A stretch of 64,000 nt of DNA from NCBI GenBank assembly GCA_949358305.1, contig OX442314.1, positions 12,703,060-12,767,059 of the forward strand, given 5' to 3'. The notes under the pieces are model-generated. The model did no database searches. It saw only the letters and a program-made list of their open reading frames with translations, and was not told where the DNA came from. The stretch is from Strigamia acuminata. Lineage: Eukaryota > Arthropoda > Chilopoda > Geophilomorpha > Linotaeniidae. Position 1 is the stretch's first letter, and each line of letters begins with the position of its first letter. Position numbers and translations under genes: made by a program. Shown here one piece after another: positions 52,190-61,891 of this stretch.

Positions 52190-52669
52190 AAAACGTTACG
52201 AGTCGATGGCGACGCTGAAAAACAAAAAAATTGACCGATCGACAGCGCTAGCCATCAAAATCCGAGACTCTGAAAATTTCGCTAAGTCCAACAAAGCGGA
52301 TATCGGTCGAATTCGCGTCACGAGATGGCGTGGAAACGCGGGACCCGTAGCAAAATTATCGGCACGGGTCGGATACCGCGTGCAAAAGACCCCGTAGCAG
52401 CGATCGCGCACGGGCGTAGAAACAAAGGAGCCCCGTAGCGTAACATGCGCACGGGCTGTTGCGCACAGTCATAAGCACCTGGTTCTGGAGTAAAATTACC
52501 CAGAACCCACCACGATTGCCTCGTTTTCACCCGGACTTCCGCTAAAATCAGCTGATCGTCGTCCGCACGTGATACACAGCGAGTGCATTTTTAACCAAGT
52601 TTTTGATCCATTTTACGAGAAGTTTTCAAGTTTTTTAATCGTGGTCTGACTGAACGCGCAATCCTCACG

Positions 52670-52828
52670 ATGGATGAGGAAGGAGGGGACGAGGAAATGC
52701 TTGAAATACAGCATCATGACGAGAATTGGGACCCGGACATAAACGTAGTTCCACCCGATCAGGTAGTAGTCGGCATCGCCGCACGAGATTTAGCTCCGTG
52801 CGGTCGAATTAAAGATACACTTGACTAA
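52670..52828 (+). CDS. Small acidic ORF of element 2 (52 aa)
   Basis: ATG in a fair context (cacgATGG), 52 codons, stop TAA. It starts MDEEGGDEEMLEIQ and ends RIKDTLD. No family recognised. It lies 480 bp after pol and 735 bp before the ORF3 acceptor, in a region otherwise low in ORFs. May be incidental. Confidence 0.35.
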   Translation: MDEEGGDEEMLEIQHHDENWDPDINVVPPDQVVVGIAARDLAPCGRIKDTLD

Positions 52829-52836
52829 TACTTGAC

Positions 52837-53560
52837 ATGAACGCTCTGCGTTCGAAATCGTGTATAATTATTATACTAATATCCACGATCGCGAGAGCGA
52901 TTGTATTTTCTCCTATTATTTGTCTTCAAGGACGCGATAGCAGACAAACTGTCGCCTCGCTCCTTGAAGATGACTCACGACAATTGACACGAACGAGACA
53001 AAGGAAACGAGCTTTCTTTTTATATTCCAGAAATGGGAATAATTTATTGGATGGATTTTGAAAGAATTTATAGAACGTTGTTTCTATTTTTATTTGCTAT
53101 TTTATTTGCGAATTTTTTCCCGATGACACTAATTTATTATAGATTCGTTTTTTAACTCGACTTTAACTCCGAATTTTTGGAGTTATTATTAGACAAATTT
53201 ATTTCTTTACAAGTTAATTCACGACAAGAACATTTGTTTACATGTTCTAAAATTGTTATTGGAGATTTTCACGAACGATTTCGCGAATTTATTGGTTTAA
53301 ATACAAATTTACAGTTTAATTTTAAATTAAGCAATCCGAAGAAAAATTTCCGGATTAATACGCTCGATTCCGTCTCGTGGTTATCATTGGACGTGAACCA
53401 GATGTGCCAAGAAGACTCTTTTCTTCCTGACAAGGACGAATCAATGAACAGGAATAGGACTCGACGAGCGGTCGCACGTTTCAGCGACGTTCCTCGAGCC
53501 CACCCCCTATTTATCTCCGTGTTATTGGCGATTTCATTAATTATTTTGTTTCCATCATTG
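52837..53560 (+). pseudogene. Possible decayed envelope-like region of element 2
   Basis: A 74-codon ORF (52837-53061) begins with a hydrophobic signal-like stretch (SCIIIILISTIARAIVF) and ends with a basic RQRKR site followed by AFFLYSRNG, the layout of a furin-type cleavage site before a hydrophobic segment. A second frame (53177-53560) ends with RNRTRR and a membrane-like run (LFISVLLAISLIILF) just before ORF3. Total coding length is much shorter than known Env proteins and frames are broken. Env origin is a weak inference from layout only. Confidence 0.25.
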
Positions 53561-53563
53561 CAG

Positions 53564-56431
53564 ATGGAGCTCCGAGACACATGGGGAGCGCTCAGCCCCG
53601 CATGCATAGTGCGAGCGGGCATATATCGAGGCGTACTGCCCGATTTTCTGCGCCGCTGCTTTGGCGAAGATGCGAAGCCATACCGCCTGCGCGTATTATT
53701 TTCGCGCGCCCTCGCCAAGCGTTGGGTTAACGATTGTACACTCCTGGACGCGTTCCCGGAGTCGGTGCGAAACGTCGTCGCTGCAGAGCTCGCTCGCATC
53801 GATGACCCGAAGTCACCAATCTTCCACCCGGCCCTGTCGAGCCAATACTCCGGCAGGCCGGCGGAGGAGCATGTGTTGTTCGCGTGGCAAGCGGCCGAGA
53901 CCGAGGAGGCCCGCGAAGAAGTGTATCAACACTACCGCCAGCAGCTAATCGACACTGCGCCGGCGGTTGCAGAGCGGATTTTGCAAGACGACGGAATGAG
54001 CACCGCCGATATACATCTGTGGTGCGAGCAGATTCGGCAGGGAGAAGTTACGCCACAGTGGCGACCGAGAATGGGGATTCTCACGTCACAAGCTGAAATG
54101 TGGCAACTCCACTATTTGGGAATTCTCGGCCCCAAATATAATTTCCCAAGGAAGCGCAAGCGCTCCAAGGGAACCGGGGGCAGCGAATCGCGCTCCCCGG
54201 GACGGTCGAAGAAACAGTGCGTCGAACAGCACTCGACCGTCAACGATGGAGCGGGAACGTCAGCGCAGCCACCGCGCGACCCCGCGAATTACACCAGACC
54301 AAGGGTGTTCGTCAACCGTCAGATGAAAGACGGTAAAGAGACTCGAGAAGTCTGGATTTCGGGTGACGAAGAGCGAGTCTCTCGTCCCCGTGTCGGCAGA
54401 CATCCGCTAACTCATCGTGAGCAGCGGAAACGAGACCGCAAAGAGCGGTATTTCGCTCGCTGCGAGGCGCGAGGAATTCCCCTTCCCGAACACGCTCTCA
54501 AAGCAATCGAAGCGAAGGAAGCGAGAGAGGCACGATCGAAGTCGAGTGGCCGATCTTCCGGGGAGCGTCGCGTCCTAGCGCCAGACACGCGGGACCTTCG
54601 CGAGATCATCACCCAGATGAAACGCAAGAAATTGTCTCGTTTCGACCCCGCGATGCAGTTCGCTCGCAAGATGGGCGTCGTCGAGCATGGTACCGTGATT
54701 CCACACGAAGTGGCACGGTGGTTAAGCGAATATGTCAATTCGCGACCGCGTGTAGAAAACGCGCCTACGGCCGTCGTTCCACCGACGAGTACTGTAAGCC
54801 AGCTCCCGGCACTCCAAGTCACGCCGACTGGAGTGCAAGCGACGCTGCCACCGCCAACACAACAGTCTTTGACGTTGCTGTTGCCGACGCAGTCATCAAC
54901 GTCGCAACCGTTGCCAGCACAGCAGTCCCTGACGCTGCCGCCGCCGACACAGCCGCTGCCGCCGCCGACGCAGCCCCCGCCGCCGCCGCCGCCGATGCCG
55001 GGTTCGAGCACTACGCCGAACTTGGCCGTCGACGACTCGGTGATGTTGCCCGTTCACCAGAGCATTGCGCGGGAATGCCATAACGCCCGATTCGGAGAAT
55101 ATTACCCGAGCAAGGCAAGACACGACCGCACCGCGATGTGGTATGAACAGCGTGACGAAAACGCACGGCTGGCTCGAGAAGCAGCCAATCCATCGATCGA
55201 AGAGCTCTTGGCCTTCGCATTTGTGATGGAGGACCCGAGGGCCGCCGCCGCTGCTCTGCAGGGCGCCGACGTCACTCAGCGCCATTTCATCGAGTGGGGG
55301 ATTTCGATGATGCGGCACCACTCGCGCGCGTTCGCTGCAGATCCTGATCGCAGCAACCCTGTAAATCGGCGCAGTCTACAGCTGGCTTTGACGAAAATCA
55401 TGGTCCAGTTATTGACCCCCTCGCTCTTTGGGGTCGGACGACAGGCGATGGCCTGTTGGTCCGTAGTAGACAGAGAGGGTGTGCAGATACCTCGCGCACT
55501 CGTTGGAGAATGGAGCGCCATTCTCCCCAACCCGGCGATGACTCGCTTCGAGCTGACCCGGGACGTGGTGAACCCCGAATGGGAGGGGTATAAGTTGCGG
55601 AGCATGGCCTTCCGCCACGCCGTTACCACGTGGGAGCCAACACCGTCAGCGCAGTCACACGCAATGATGGTCACGAGTGAAGAGCCGATGGAGAGCGACG
55701 CCGCCTCTTCGACTGCTTCACGTGGAGCCCCAACTCCACCTCCGCCGCCGCCACCGATGCCACCAGCGGCGACGCCACAGACACCCGTCCTATCAAATGC
55801 GGCGGGTAAGCCTAGACGCCTGCTATGCCGGACGCCGCCAACGATGTCCGCCGCTCGCCAGAGCCTGACGCCTCCCGCAGCCCAAGAAGCGCAGGAAGAG
55901 ACTGTCCAGCAGGCAGTGGTTTCGAAGAGCGCCAAGCCAGCGAAAGCGGCGAAGCCTCCGACAAACTACTATGAGAAGTTGTGTGACGAGTTCTCTCAGC
56001 TGTCGATGACGACGGCGACGCGCAAATTCATCCTCGCGCAGAGAGACAAGGGGAAATCGGTATTCGTTTGGCTACACAACCAGGTGCGCCAGACCACCGA
56101 TTTGATCCTCCATCAGCGTTTGCTGAGGGCCCACCGTGCGCCTCGAACGGCCGCGGAGGCGAACGCGATCCGGCACACCAATTCCGGGTTTTCGGCGTTC
56201 ATTCCGCGGGTTTGGCTGCATGAGAGGAGACGTGCCCCGTACGAGCCAGCCGGCGGCCACGCATTGTGCTTCATTTCCGAGCACGAGGACCCCCGCGACC
56301 AGTCTTCAGCCTTGGTTGGAGATCTGGTTTTGCCGCCCGGCGTTGTGCCGCCCGGCGCTGAGCCGCCCGTCCCTGGAGTGAGTTTCGCCCAGGCGATGGA
56401 TCCAGCGTCGGGTCCCAGCAAGAAGGATTGA
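53564..56431 (+). CDS. ORF3 of element 2: 955-aa Pro-rich protein of unknown function
   Basis: The ATG follows directly on a textbook acceptor (ttgtttccatcattgcag, ending 53563), so I place the start there although the frame is open upstream to 53177. An alpha-helical N-terminal domain (about 1-190) is followed by a nuclear-localisation-like PRKRKRSKG (about 199), a basic region, Pro/Thr/Gln repeats (about 415-480, PPPTQ units), a second conserved-looking domain (about 500-700), another Pro run (about 725) and a C-terminal domain (about 800-900, KLCDEFSQLSM). No signal peptide or membrane segment. No similarity to ORF3 of element 1 beyond composition. Not recognised. Confidence 0.8.
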   Translation: MELRDTWGALSPACIVRAGIYRGVLPDFLRRCFGEDAKPYRLRVLFSRALAKRWVNDCTLLDAFPESVRNVVAAELARIDDPKSPIFHPALSSQYSGRPAEEHVLFAWQAAETEEAREEVYQHYRQQLIDTAPAVAERILQDDGMSTADIHLWCEQIRQGEVTPQWRPRMGILTSQAEMWQLHYLGILGPKYNFPRKRKRSKGTGGSESRSPGRSKKQCVEQHSTVNDGAGTSAQPPRDPANYTRPRVFVNRQMKDGKETREVWISGDEERVSRPRVGRHPLTHREQRKRDRKERYFARCEARGIPLPEHALKAIEAKEAREARSKSSGRSSGERRVLAPDTRDLREIITQMKRKKLSRFDPAMQFARKMGVVEHGTVIPHEVARWLSEYVNSRPRVENAPTAVVPPTSTVSQLPALQVTPTGVQATLPPPTQQSLTLLLPTQSSTSQPLPAQQSLTLPPPTQPLPPPTQPPPPPPPMPGSSTTPNLAVDDSVMLPVHQSIARECHNARFGEYYPSKARHDRTAMWYEQRDENARLAREAANPSIEELLAFAFVMEDPRAAAAALQGADVTQRHFIEWGISMMRHHSRAFAADPDRSNPVNRRSLQLALTKIMVQLLTPSLFGVGRQAMACWSVVDREGVQIPRALVGEWSAILPNPAMTRFELTRDVVNPEWEGYKLRSMAFRHAVTTWEPTPSAQSHAMMVTSEEPMESDAASSTASRGAPTPPPPPPPMPPAATPQTPVLSNAAGKPRRLLCRTPPTMSAARQSLTPPAAQEAQEETVQQAVVSKSAKPAKAAKPPTNYYEKLCDEFSQLSMTTATRKFILAQRDKGKSVFVWLHNQVRQTTDLILHQRLLRAHRAPRTAAEANAIRHTNSGFSAFIPRVWLHERRRAPYEPAGGHALCFISEHEDPRDQSSALVGDLVLPPGVVPPGAEPPVPGVSFAQAMDPASGPSKKD

Positions 56432-56470
56432 TCGCTCCGAACACCGGCGGTCAGAGCTGGGAGGGGGACG

Positions 56471-57466
56471 TGTGGTGACCCGACTGGGGTGGGGCACGAA
56501 GAGTTTCTCTCGTGGCCTACATACGGGTAAAGAAGGGGAGTCGCACGCGCGCCTCCCTTCCCTCAGAGCATTGACATCCAGTCAATGGACGGGCGTCTGC
56601 CCTGGGGGAGTGGGGGAGATTCGTCTTCTCCACTATTGGGTGGCTTTAGTCACCTGTCACCCCCCGCTTTGTGCAAAGGAATTCGCCTTGCACTGAGCGG
56701 GCAGAACCAACACAAAAATCAACCAAGATACACGTAAAAGCCAAACGTCCTAAAACGATCAAGCCTAAGTACAAAGACTTCAGGAGTGACCTAGGACAAG
56801 GGACTTTCAACGTGAGTACGATTGATTTGTGTTAACCTCCGCAGAGTAACCTGCGAAACAAGATTACCACACTATTTTAGCAAGCCAGCTAGAAATAGTA
56901 AACCTACTCCAATTTAGCGAGTTGTGCAGACAAACGGTCGCACAAGCCTAAATTGCAGTAACCACGACGAGCGTTCCCGCCGCTGTGTGTATCGCCGGGA
57001 ACCACCAAGCGTCCGCCGCTGTGTGATCGCCGGACACCTACAAAAAACCCTAAACCTAGACAACAGACCAGAAGTAAGACCTTTCAGGCATTCACTCGCG
57101 CCCGACCAGCGTGAGCCCGAAGGACCGAACGAGAAACGTGAGACGAGGACGCCATTCATTGCCACGCCGGCCCAAGACGACACCACGTTGCCACGCGGAC
57201 GCCATCTTGGATCCACAGCGACAAAGGACGACCTCGACCAGTTTCTCGCCAACTTCACACCCCTTTCCTTTTACCTTTTTATTCCCTTACATATTTTATT
57301 CCCTTTTAACTGTATATTCCCGTATAATAAATACATTTATTATATTTACCTTTTACATTGTCTTGCCGTGTTACATTATTTGGGTAACCGCTTGAGTAAA
57401 GCGGTATTGCGAGATCAGAGAGTGACTCATACCACGTATCAGCGACAGACCGAGTTGAGCGCGACA
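56471..57466 (+). repeat. 3' LTR of element 2
   Basis: Copy of 43951-44946 at a constant offset of 12520, preceded by purine tract gggagggggacg and followed by host CATC. Confidence 0.95.
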
Positions 57467-57957
57467 CATCTTCATCTAGATCATCTACATGCAGATCATC
57501 TTCATCTAGATCATCTTCGCTCAGATCAAGATTTAGATGAAAAAAATCAAGATCAAAATCTTGATTCAGATCCATAGCTTGATTCAGATCAAGATCAAGA
57601 TCCAACTTCTGACTTTGGACGTAACTCGTAATCACATCACAAGCTAGTTTGTCAATTTTTTTACAGTCGTAAATATGCAAATGATTCATTGGATTGTTCA
57701 TTGCTAGCAATCTTAGAACTGTTGCAGAACTAATCCAATGACAATTCTTCATGTTCGCCTTCTGGAGATTTTGAAGTAAATTCAATTTGATAAGCTCCGT
57801 GATCAAGTTGTCGGAAAAAGATTGACAACCCCAAACGAACAGGCTCTCTAAATTAACGGAATTTACAAATAACATTTGCAAAAGTTGTTCGCTTATTAAA
57901 ACTAGTTGATCCATCGGTTGTTCACGAATTTTTAGTGTACGTAGCTTTCTGAATGGC
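57467..57957 (-). pseudogene. LRR gene H, C-terminal third, interrupted by element 2
   Basis: The minus strand reads from PFRKLRTLKIREQP through the last LRRs (LESLFVWGCQSFSDN, LLAMNNPMNHLHI) into an acidic tail of LDL and DDLDED units, then runs into the 3' LTR, which would add about 50 unrelated residues before a stop. The N-terminal two thirds are missing: at about 57957 it abuts gene I in opposite orientation. Confidence 0.85.
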
Positions 57958-58851
57958 TGATGACTTTCAACTCCTAAAACAAGATTTTCATCGCAGCAAA
58001 ATGCTAAACCCATATTCTCTCGAAAGTGTAAGTTTAGATGAGTGTACAGATGACGATTTCAGCGTAGTCCCACAAATGTTTCCGAATTTACGTAAGATTG
58101 ATATTACGATAATTGAAATTGAAGACGAAAACCGTTTTGATGTTATAGTTGCATCTATAATATGCAAAACGATGGAAAGACTGACTAGCTTAAAACTGTA
58201 CAAGATCGCTACAGTCGATATTACGCAAATCGACCGTTTCTGCCCAATGTTGGAAAGTTTAACATTGTTTGCTTGTGCAATCAGTATTGGACCATCTAAT
58301 TCTGATAATTCTGATAATGTAAGAGAAGTGACGTTCAGAAATCTGCATTCACTTACGATCCACAAAGGACCGCATGAACAACTAAACGAAGGACTGGATG
58401 ATTGGAATGAACTACTAATCGAAGGACCGGATGAACAACTAAACCAAGGACTGAATGAACAACTAAACCAAGGACTGAATGTACTACTAAACGTAGGACC
58501 AGATGAACAACTAAACACAATAACCGAACAACATTTTCGAATGTTATTGTTAAAGTCAATTAATTTAAAAACACTATCGTTTTATAATTGTCAACGTTTT
58601 TCCGATAGTTTGATCACTGAGCTCATCGAATTGAATTTACTGCTAAATCTCAGAGAGTTTTGTATTACCAACTGTCACTCGATTAGTTCTGCAATAGTTT
58701 TAAAATTGCTAGCAATGAAAAAGTCCACTAAATAATTTGTATATTCGTAAGTGCCAAAATATTGACCAACCTGCTTGTGATATAATTACTGATTATGTTC
58801 GAAGTGAGAATTTGGATCTTAATCTTGATCTTCGACGTCACCATTAAATTA
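57958..58851 (+). pseudogene. LRR gene I, N-terminally truncated and frameshifted
   Basis: Starts at FQLLKQDF, about residue 185 of the family, and runs through the LRRs. An insertion of short repeats of DEQLNQGLN type lies between the RNLHSL and MLLLKS blocks. At AMKKSTK (58716-58733) one extra G after an A-run causes a stop; the C-terminus (KCQNIDQPACDIITDYV) continues in the next frame to 58846. No promoter or BC box remains. Confidence 0.85.
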
Positions 58852-59021
58852 CTGCTCTTTCGTAAGTTATTTATCCTTTAAACAATTTCATTAAAACTGA
58901 AGGATTAAATTATTTCCATAACTTCGAGTCACTAAGGTCAAACAACAATTCCTGTTCATAACTCAGATTAAGAAAAAATTATTAAATTATTAAAAATTAT
59001 TCTTAAAATAAATGAAATATA
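58852..59021. other. AT-rich spacer
   Basis: Family 3' flank sequence; no gene seen. Confidence 0.4.
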
Positions 59022-59384
59022 CAGGGTGGTCAGAAACCTCCTCCTGCTTCATGATCTCTCCGCCATAGCAGACGTCCTCCGAAATGCTGATCATCCTGCT
59101 CATGCTATTACGGAATACTACCACTCTGACGTGAATACCCGGACGTCTCGGCGCCATAAGTTCGAGATCACGGTAAAGCGAACGACCTACCTACGCAAGA
59201 CATTCCCTCATAGATGCACGACACTCTGGAATGATCTTCTCATCGACCTCCGCACTACGATCTTTGACTGTGCTGCCTCAAAGTGTCGCTTCCACTGCTG
59301 CCACCTTCATAAGCATATAAGCAAACACCTATTAAACCAACAAGCTCTTTCATAAACCTGTAACCTACTCCACTGGAGTGTCTC

Positions 59385-59416
<32 letters not shown>

Positions 59417-60166
59417 AGTCTGGTTCTATGTAAATAATTCCCAAACTGTTCTAGATGTTGATTCAGCAAAATTATTGTAAGGGTAGTATGTTGGGGGAAA
59501 TCCAATTATGACATCCAATTTGACCTCTGAGGTCATCTTCAAGGTTATCCATATTGTAACTCGAGAACCGTGACAGATAAAGCAAAAAGATGAATTAGAA
59601 AGTTGTAGAGCATCATCCAATTGGTCTGGAACCATTCTTAAAAAAATTATTTCTTACTAAAAGGTTTTGAGAAAAAAGGTCTGAAACATTAGTCTACTCA
59701 GCATTGTAACTCAGCTTTGTAACCTAAAACTATTGAGGCAACCAAGCTAATCCTCAATTAGGACACTTTATTTGGTATACTTGTAAGTGGAAGAGAGGAA
59801 ACACAAAAGAAAAGAAATAATTTATTTTGGAAATACATTCCAACATGATTGTTTTAGGTTACAAAGCTGAGTAGACTAACATTTCAAACCTTTTTTTCTC
59901 AAAACTTTTCGGTAAGAGATAATTTTTTTAAGAACAGTTCTAGACTAATTAGGTGGTCCTCTACAACTTTCTAATTCACTTTTTCTCTCTATCTGTCACG
60001 GTTCTCGAGTTACAATATGGATGACCTTGAAAATGACCTCTGAGGTCAAGTTAGATGTCATAATTGGATTTCCCCCGACATACTACTCTTACAATAAGTT
60101 TGCTGAATCAACATCTAGAACAGTTTGGGAATTATTTACGTAGAACCAGACTTTCTGACCACCCTG
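59022..60166. mobile_element. DNA transposon with ~370-bp terminal inverted repeats, interrupted by a LINE fragment
   Basis: Begins CAGGGTGGTCAGAAA and ends with its complement, flanked by TA (59020-59021, 60167-60168). The two arms pair over about 370 bp with about 10% differences, around an unrelated centre of roughly 130 bp. The left arm is split at 59036 by a LINE fragment and resumes at 59418 with 'gtctggttct'. No transposase; non-autonomous. Confidence 0.85.
59037..59417 (+). mobile_element. 5'-truncated LINE copy nested in the inverted-repeat element
   Basis: Matches the last 110 codons of the LINE at 27949-30753 (LLLLHDLSAIADVLRNADHP to LLNQQALS) and ends in the same (TAAA)n tail. 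A few percent divergence. The tail abuts the host arm exactly. Confidence 0.9.
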
Positions 60167-60168
60167 TA

Positions 60169-61300
60169 TTTTTAGTTTCATTACTTTTTTTGCTTTAACC
60201 CAAAGTAGTCGCAGCTCTTATTCAAAAAGGGCATCCTGAGCTGCGGCTCTTATTACAATTGTTTATCATATTTTGATTAAAATTTCACTTTTTTTCCGTC
60301 GAAATTTCACTTTTAGACTTCTAAACCTGATGTTTAGAAAGTCTAATGAAACGGTCATGTCCGCCTGTCTATCTGTCCATCCGTCGTCATCGATTCCGCA
60401 AAAACTATAGCAGCTAGAGCCAAACGGACAACTGCAATAAACTCAGCATACCTATATTAGTATCCTAAGGTCTTTTCGTACTTCTCCGACCTCCGGTTGA
60501 ATTAAAAAACCGGTTTTAGTACACTTTTAGCCGTCTATTCCGTGAAAATTACAGAAATGACGTCATATGACGTCTTTTCCGTAATTTTGTTGTTCCGGTG
60601 TATTTTGAACGCAAAAATCGGGACATTTCGGCCGCCATTGGGTAATAGAATGCGGCCGACTGTATAAAAATGTTCCGGCATATACAGTATAATTGCGAAT
60701 TTAGGGATTTCATGTCGTAAATTATTATTTTTTTAATTTCAAATTAATTTCTTTATTTTTTGTGTGATACCAGACCTGACTTTAAAGAGTGCGCCAAGCT
60801 GTTACTTTTGAATTAGCTTGACGAAGACGATTGACCTTGACGCCATTTCGAAAATATAACAAAATCAACAAATTTCCGAAAAATTGATTACAATTTAATT
60901 TTTTTTTTGGTGTTTTATTTAGGGGCAGAGGGACAGGGTTTAGAAGTCTAATATGTAATGCTTCCCTGCATTACAGATGTTTACTTGTTTTCCATTGATA
61001 TTTCCATTTTTTTTATTGAAGTTTCACTGTCATTAAATTTTTATTTTTCTGAGTAAAATTTTAATTTTTTCCATTGAAATTTCACTTTATTTTTAAATTT
61101 TCTATCTAAATAACTATCAATATCGACGAATGTTACATTAACAGTTTCCTGTTCGGCTACTATTCGAGGGCGGCTCTTATTTCAAACCACCTCTCTGAGG
61201 CGCGGCTACTATTCGAGGGCGACTCTTAATCGAGAACATATGGTATTTGTATTTTTAGATCTTCATCTAAAAGTAACTGAATAATTTAATTCCAACCAAT
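60169..61300. repeat. Transposon debris with repeated GGCTCTTATT words
   Basis: Blocks of 'ctcttattcaaaaagg' (60208) and 'ctattcgagggcggctctta' (61155-61215) occur at both ends in opposite sense and may be the termini of one element about 1 kb long. It encloses the TIR element at 60313-60951. Confidence 0.4.
60313..60951. mobile_element. 639-bp non-autonomous element with short TIRs
   Basis: TTAGACTTCTAAACCTG at 60313-60329 and its near complement CAGGGTTTAGAAGTCTAA at 60934-60951. An extra internal copy (tttagaaagtctaa, about 60333) makes a terminal hairpin. Internal sequence includes a 'gtccgcctgtctatctgtcc' tract; no ORF. Confidence 0.6.
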
Positions 61301-61309
61301 AACAAATTA

Positions 61310-61390
61310 TGTTCAAAGTCAGAATATGGATCTTGTCCTTAAACAGAACGTGACCTTACAGAAGACCTTGAAGAAGACGACGCAGGTTAA
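61310..61390 (+). pseudogene. LRR family C-terminal remnant
   Basis: NYVQSQNMDLVL is followed, after a frameshift, by TEDLEEDDAG and a stop, as at the ends of genes E and G. Confidence 0.65.
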
Positions 61391-61615
61391 AAAATCCACG
61401 TAAATCACAATTCAAAAAATAAAATTGATGTGCATCGTTCATTAAATTACTTTTTCTTATCTATTTATTCTCTATATTATCTCAATACAACCGAAGGAAT
61501 AAATTATTTCCATAACATCCGAGTCATTCAAACCTAATCAACTAACGATTTCCCCAGTTTGACTCCTTTTTTCAGCAAGTGTAAATATTACACCTTACAC
61601 GTGTCACGATACACC

Positions 61616-61880
61616 TGTGAAGTATTGCATATCACATTACACTTGGGATTTAAGTATAACATTCTAACTTGTGGCTTAATGAAGCCCAAGCGGAAACAAG
61701 GTTACTCGAACGAATTTTGAGTCAAGACTGATTTATTGTGTCTAGAATATGTGTCGTCAAGTTTGTGTTGCTAGGTTGAACCCTAGCAACTCAAGAATCA
61801 AAGTATTGTTTTAATTAGAGTAACAATTGGTATACTAAATAATTGAGATTCAAAATCGAGACATAACTGAATACATAACA
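61616..61880 (-). repeat. 3' LTR of element 3
   Basis: On the minus strand it begins TGTTATGTATTCAG after the purine tract and ends ATACTTCACA. The first 34 bp in plus orientation recur at 26024-26057. Confidence 0.75.
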
Positions 61881-61891
61881 CCCTTCCCCCC

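Larger units (their letters stand above)
43951..57466 (+). mobile_element. Gypsy LTR retrotransposon, element 2, complete, 13.5 kb
   Basis: LTRs of 996 bp (TGTGGTGACC...GCGACA), identical wherever compared, flanked by CATC at 43947-43950 and 57467-57470. Order: LTR, PBS, gag, pol in the -1 frame, small ORFs, ORF3, polypurine tract (about 56452-56470), LTR. Inserted in the acidic tail of LRR gene H. It is GC-richer than its surroundings, which suggests recent arrival. All pol motifs intact. Confidence 0.96.

Noticed and set aside
54412-55011. 199-aa Gly/Cys-rich minus-strand ORF
   Set aside because: Shadow of the Pro-rich coding repeats of element 2 ORF3.
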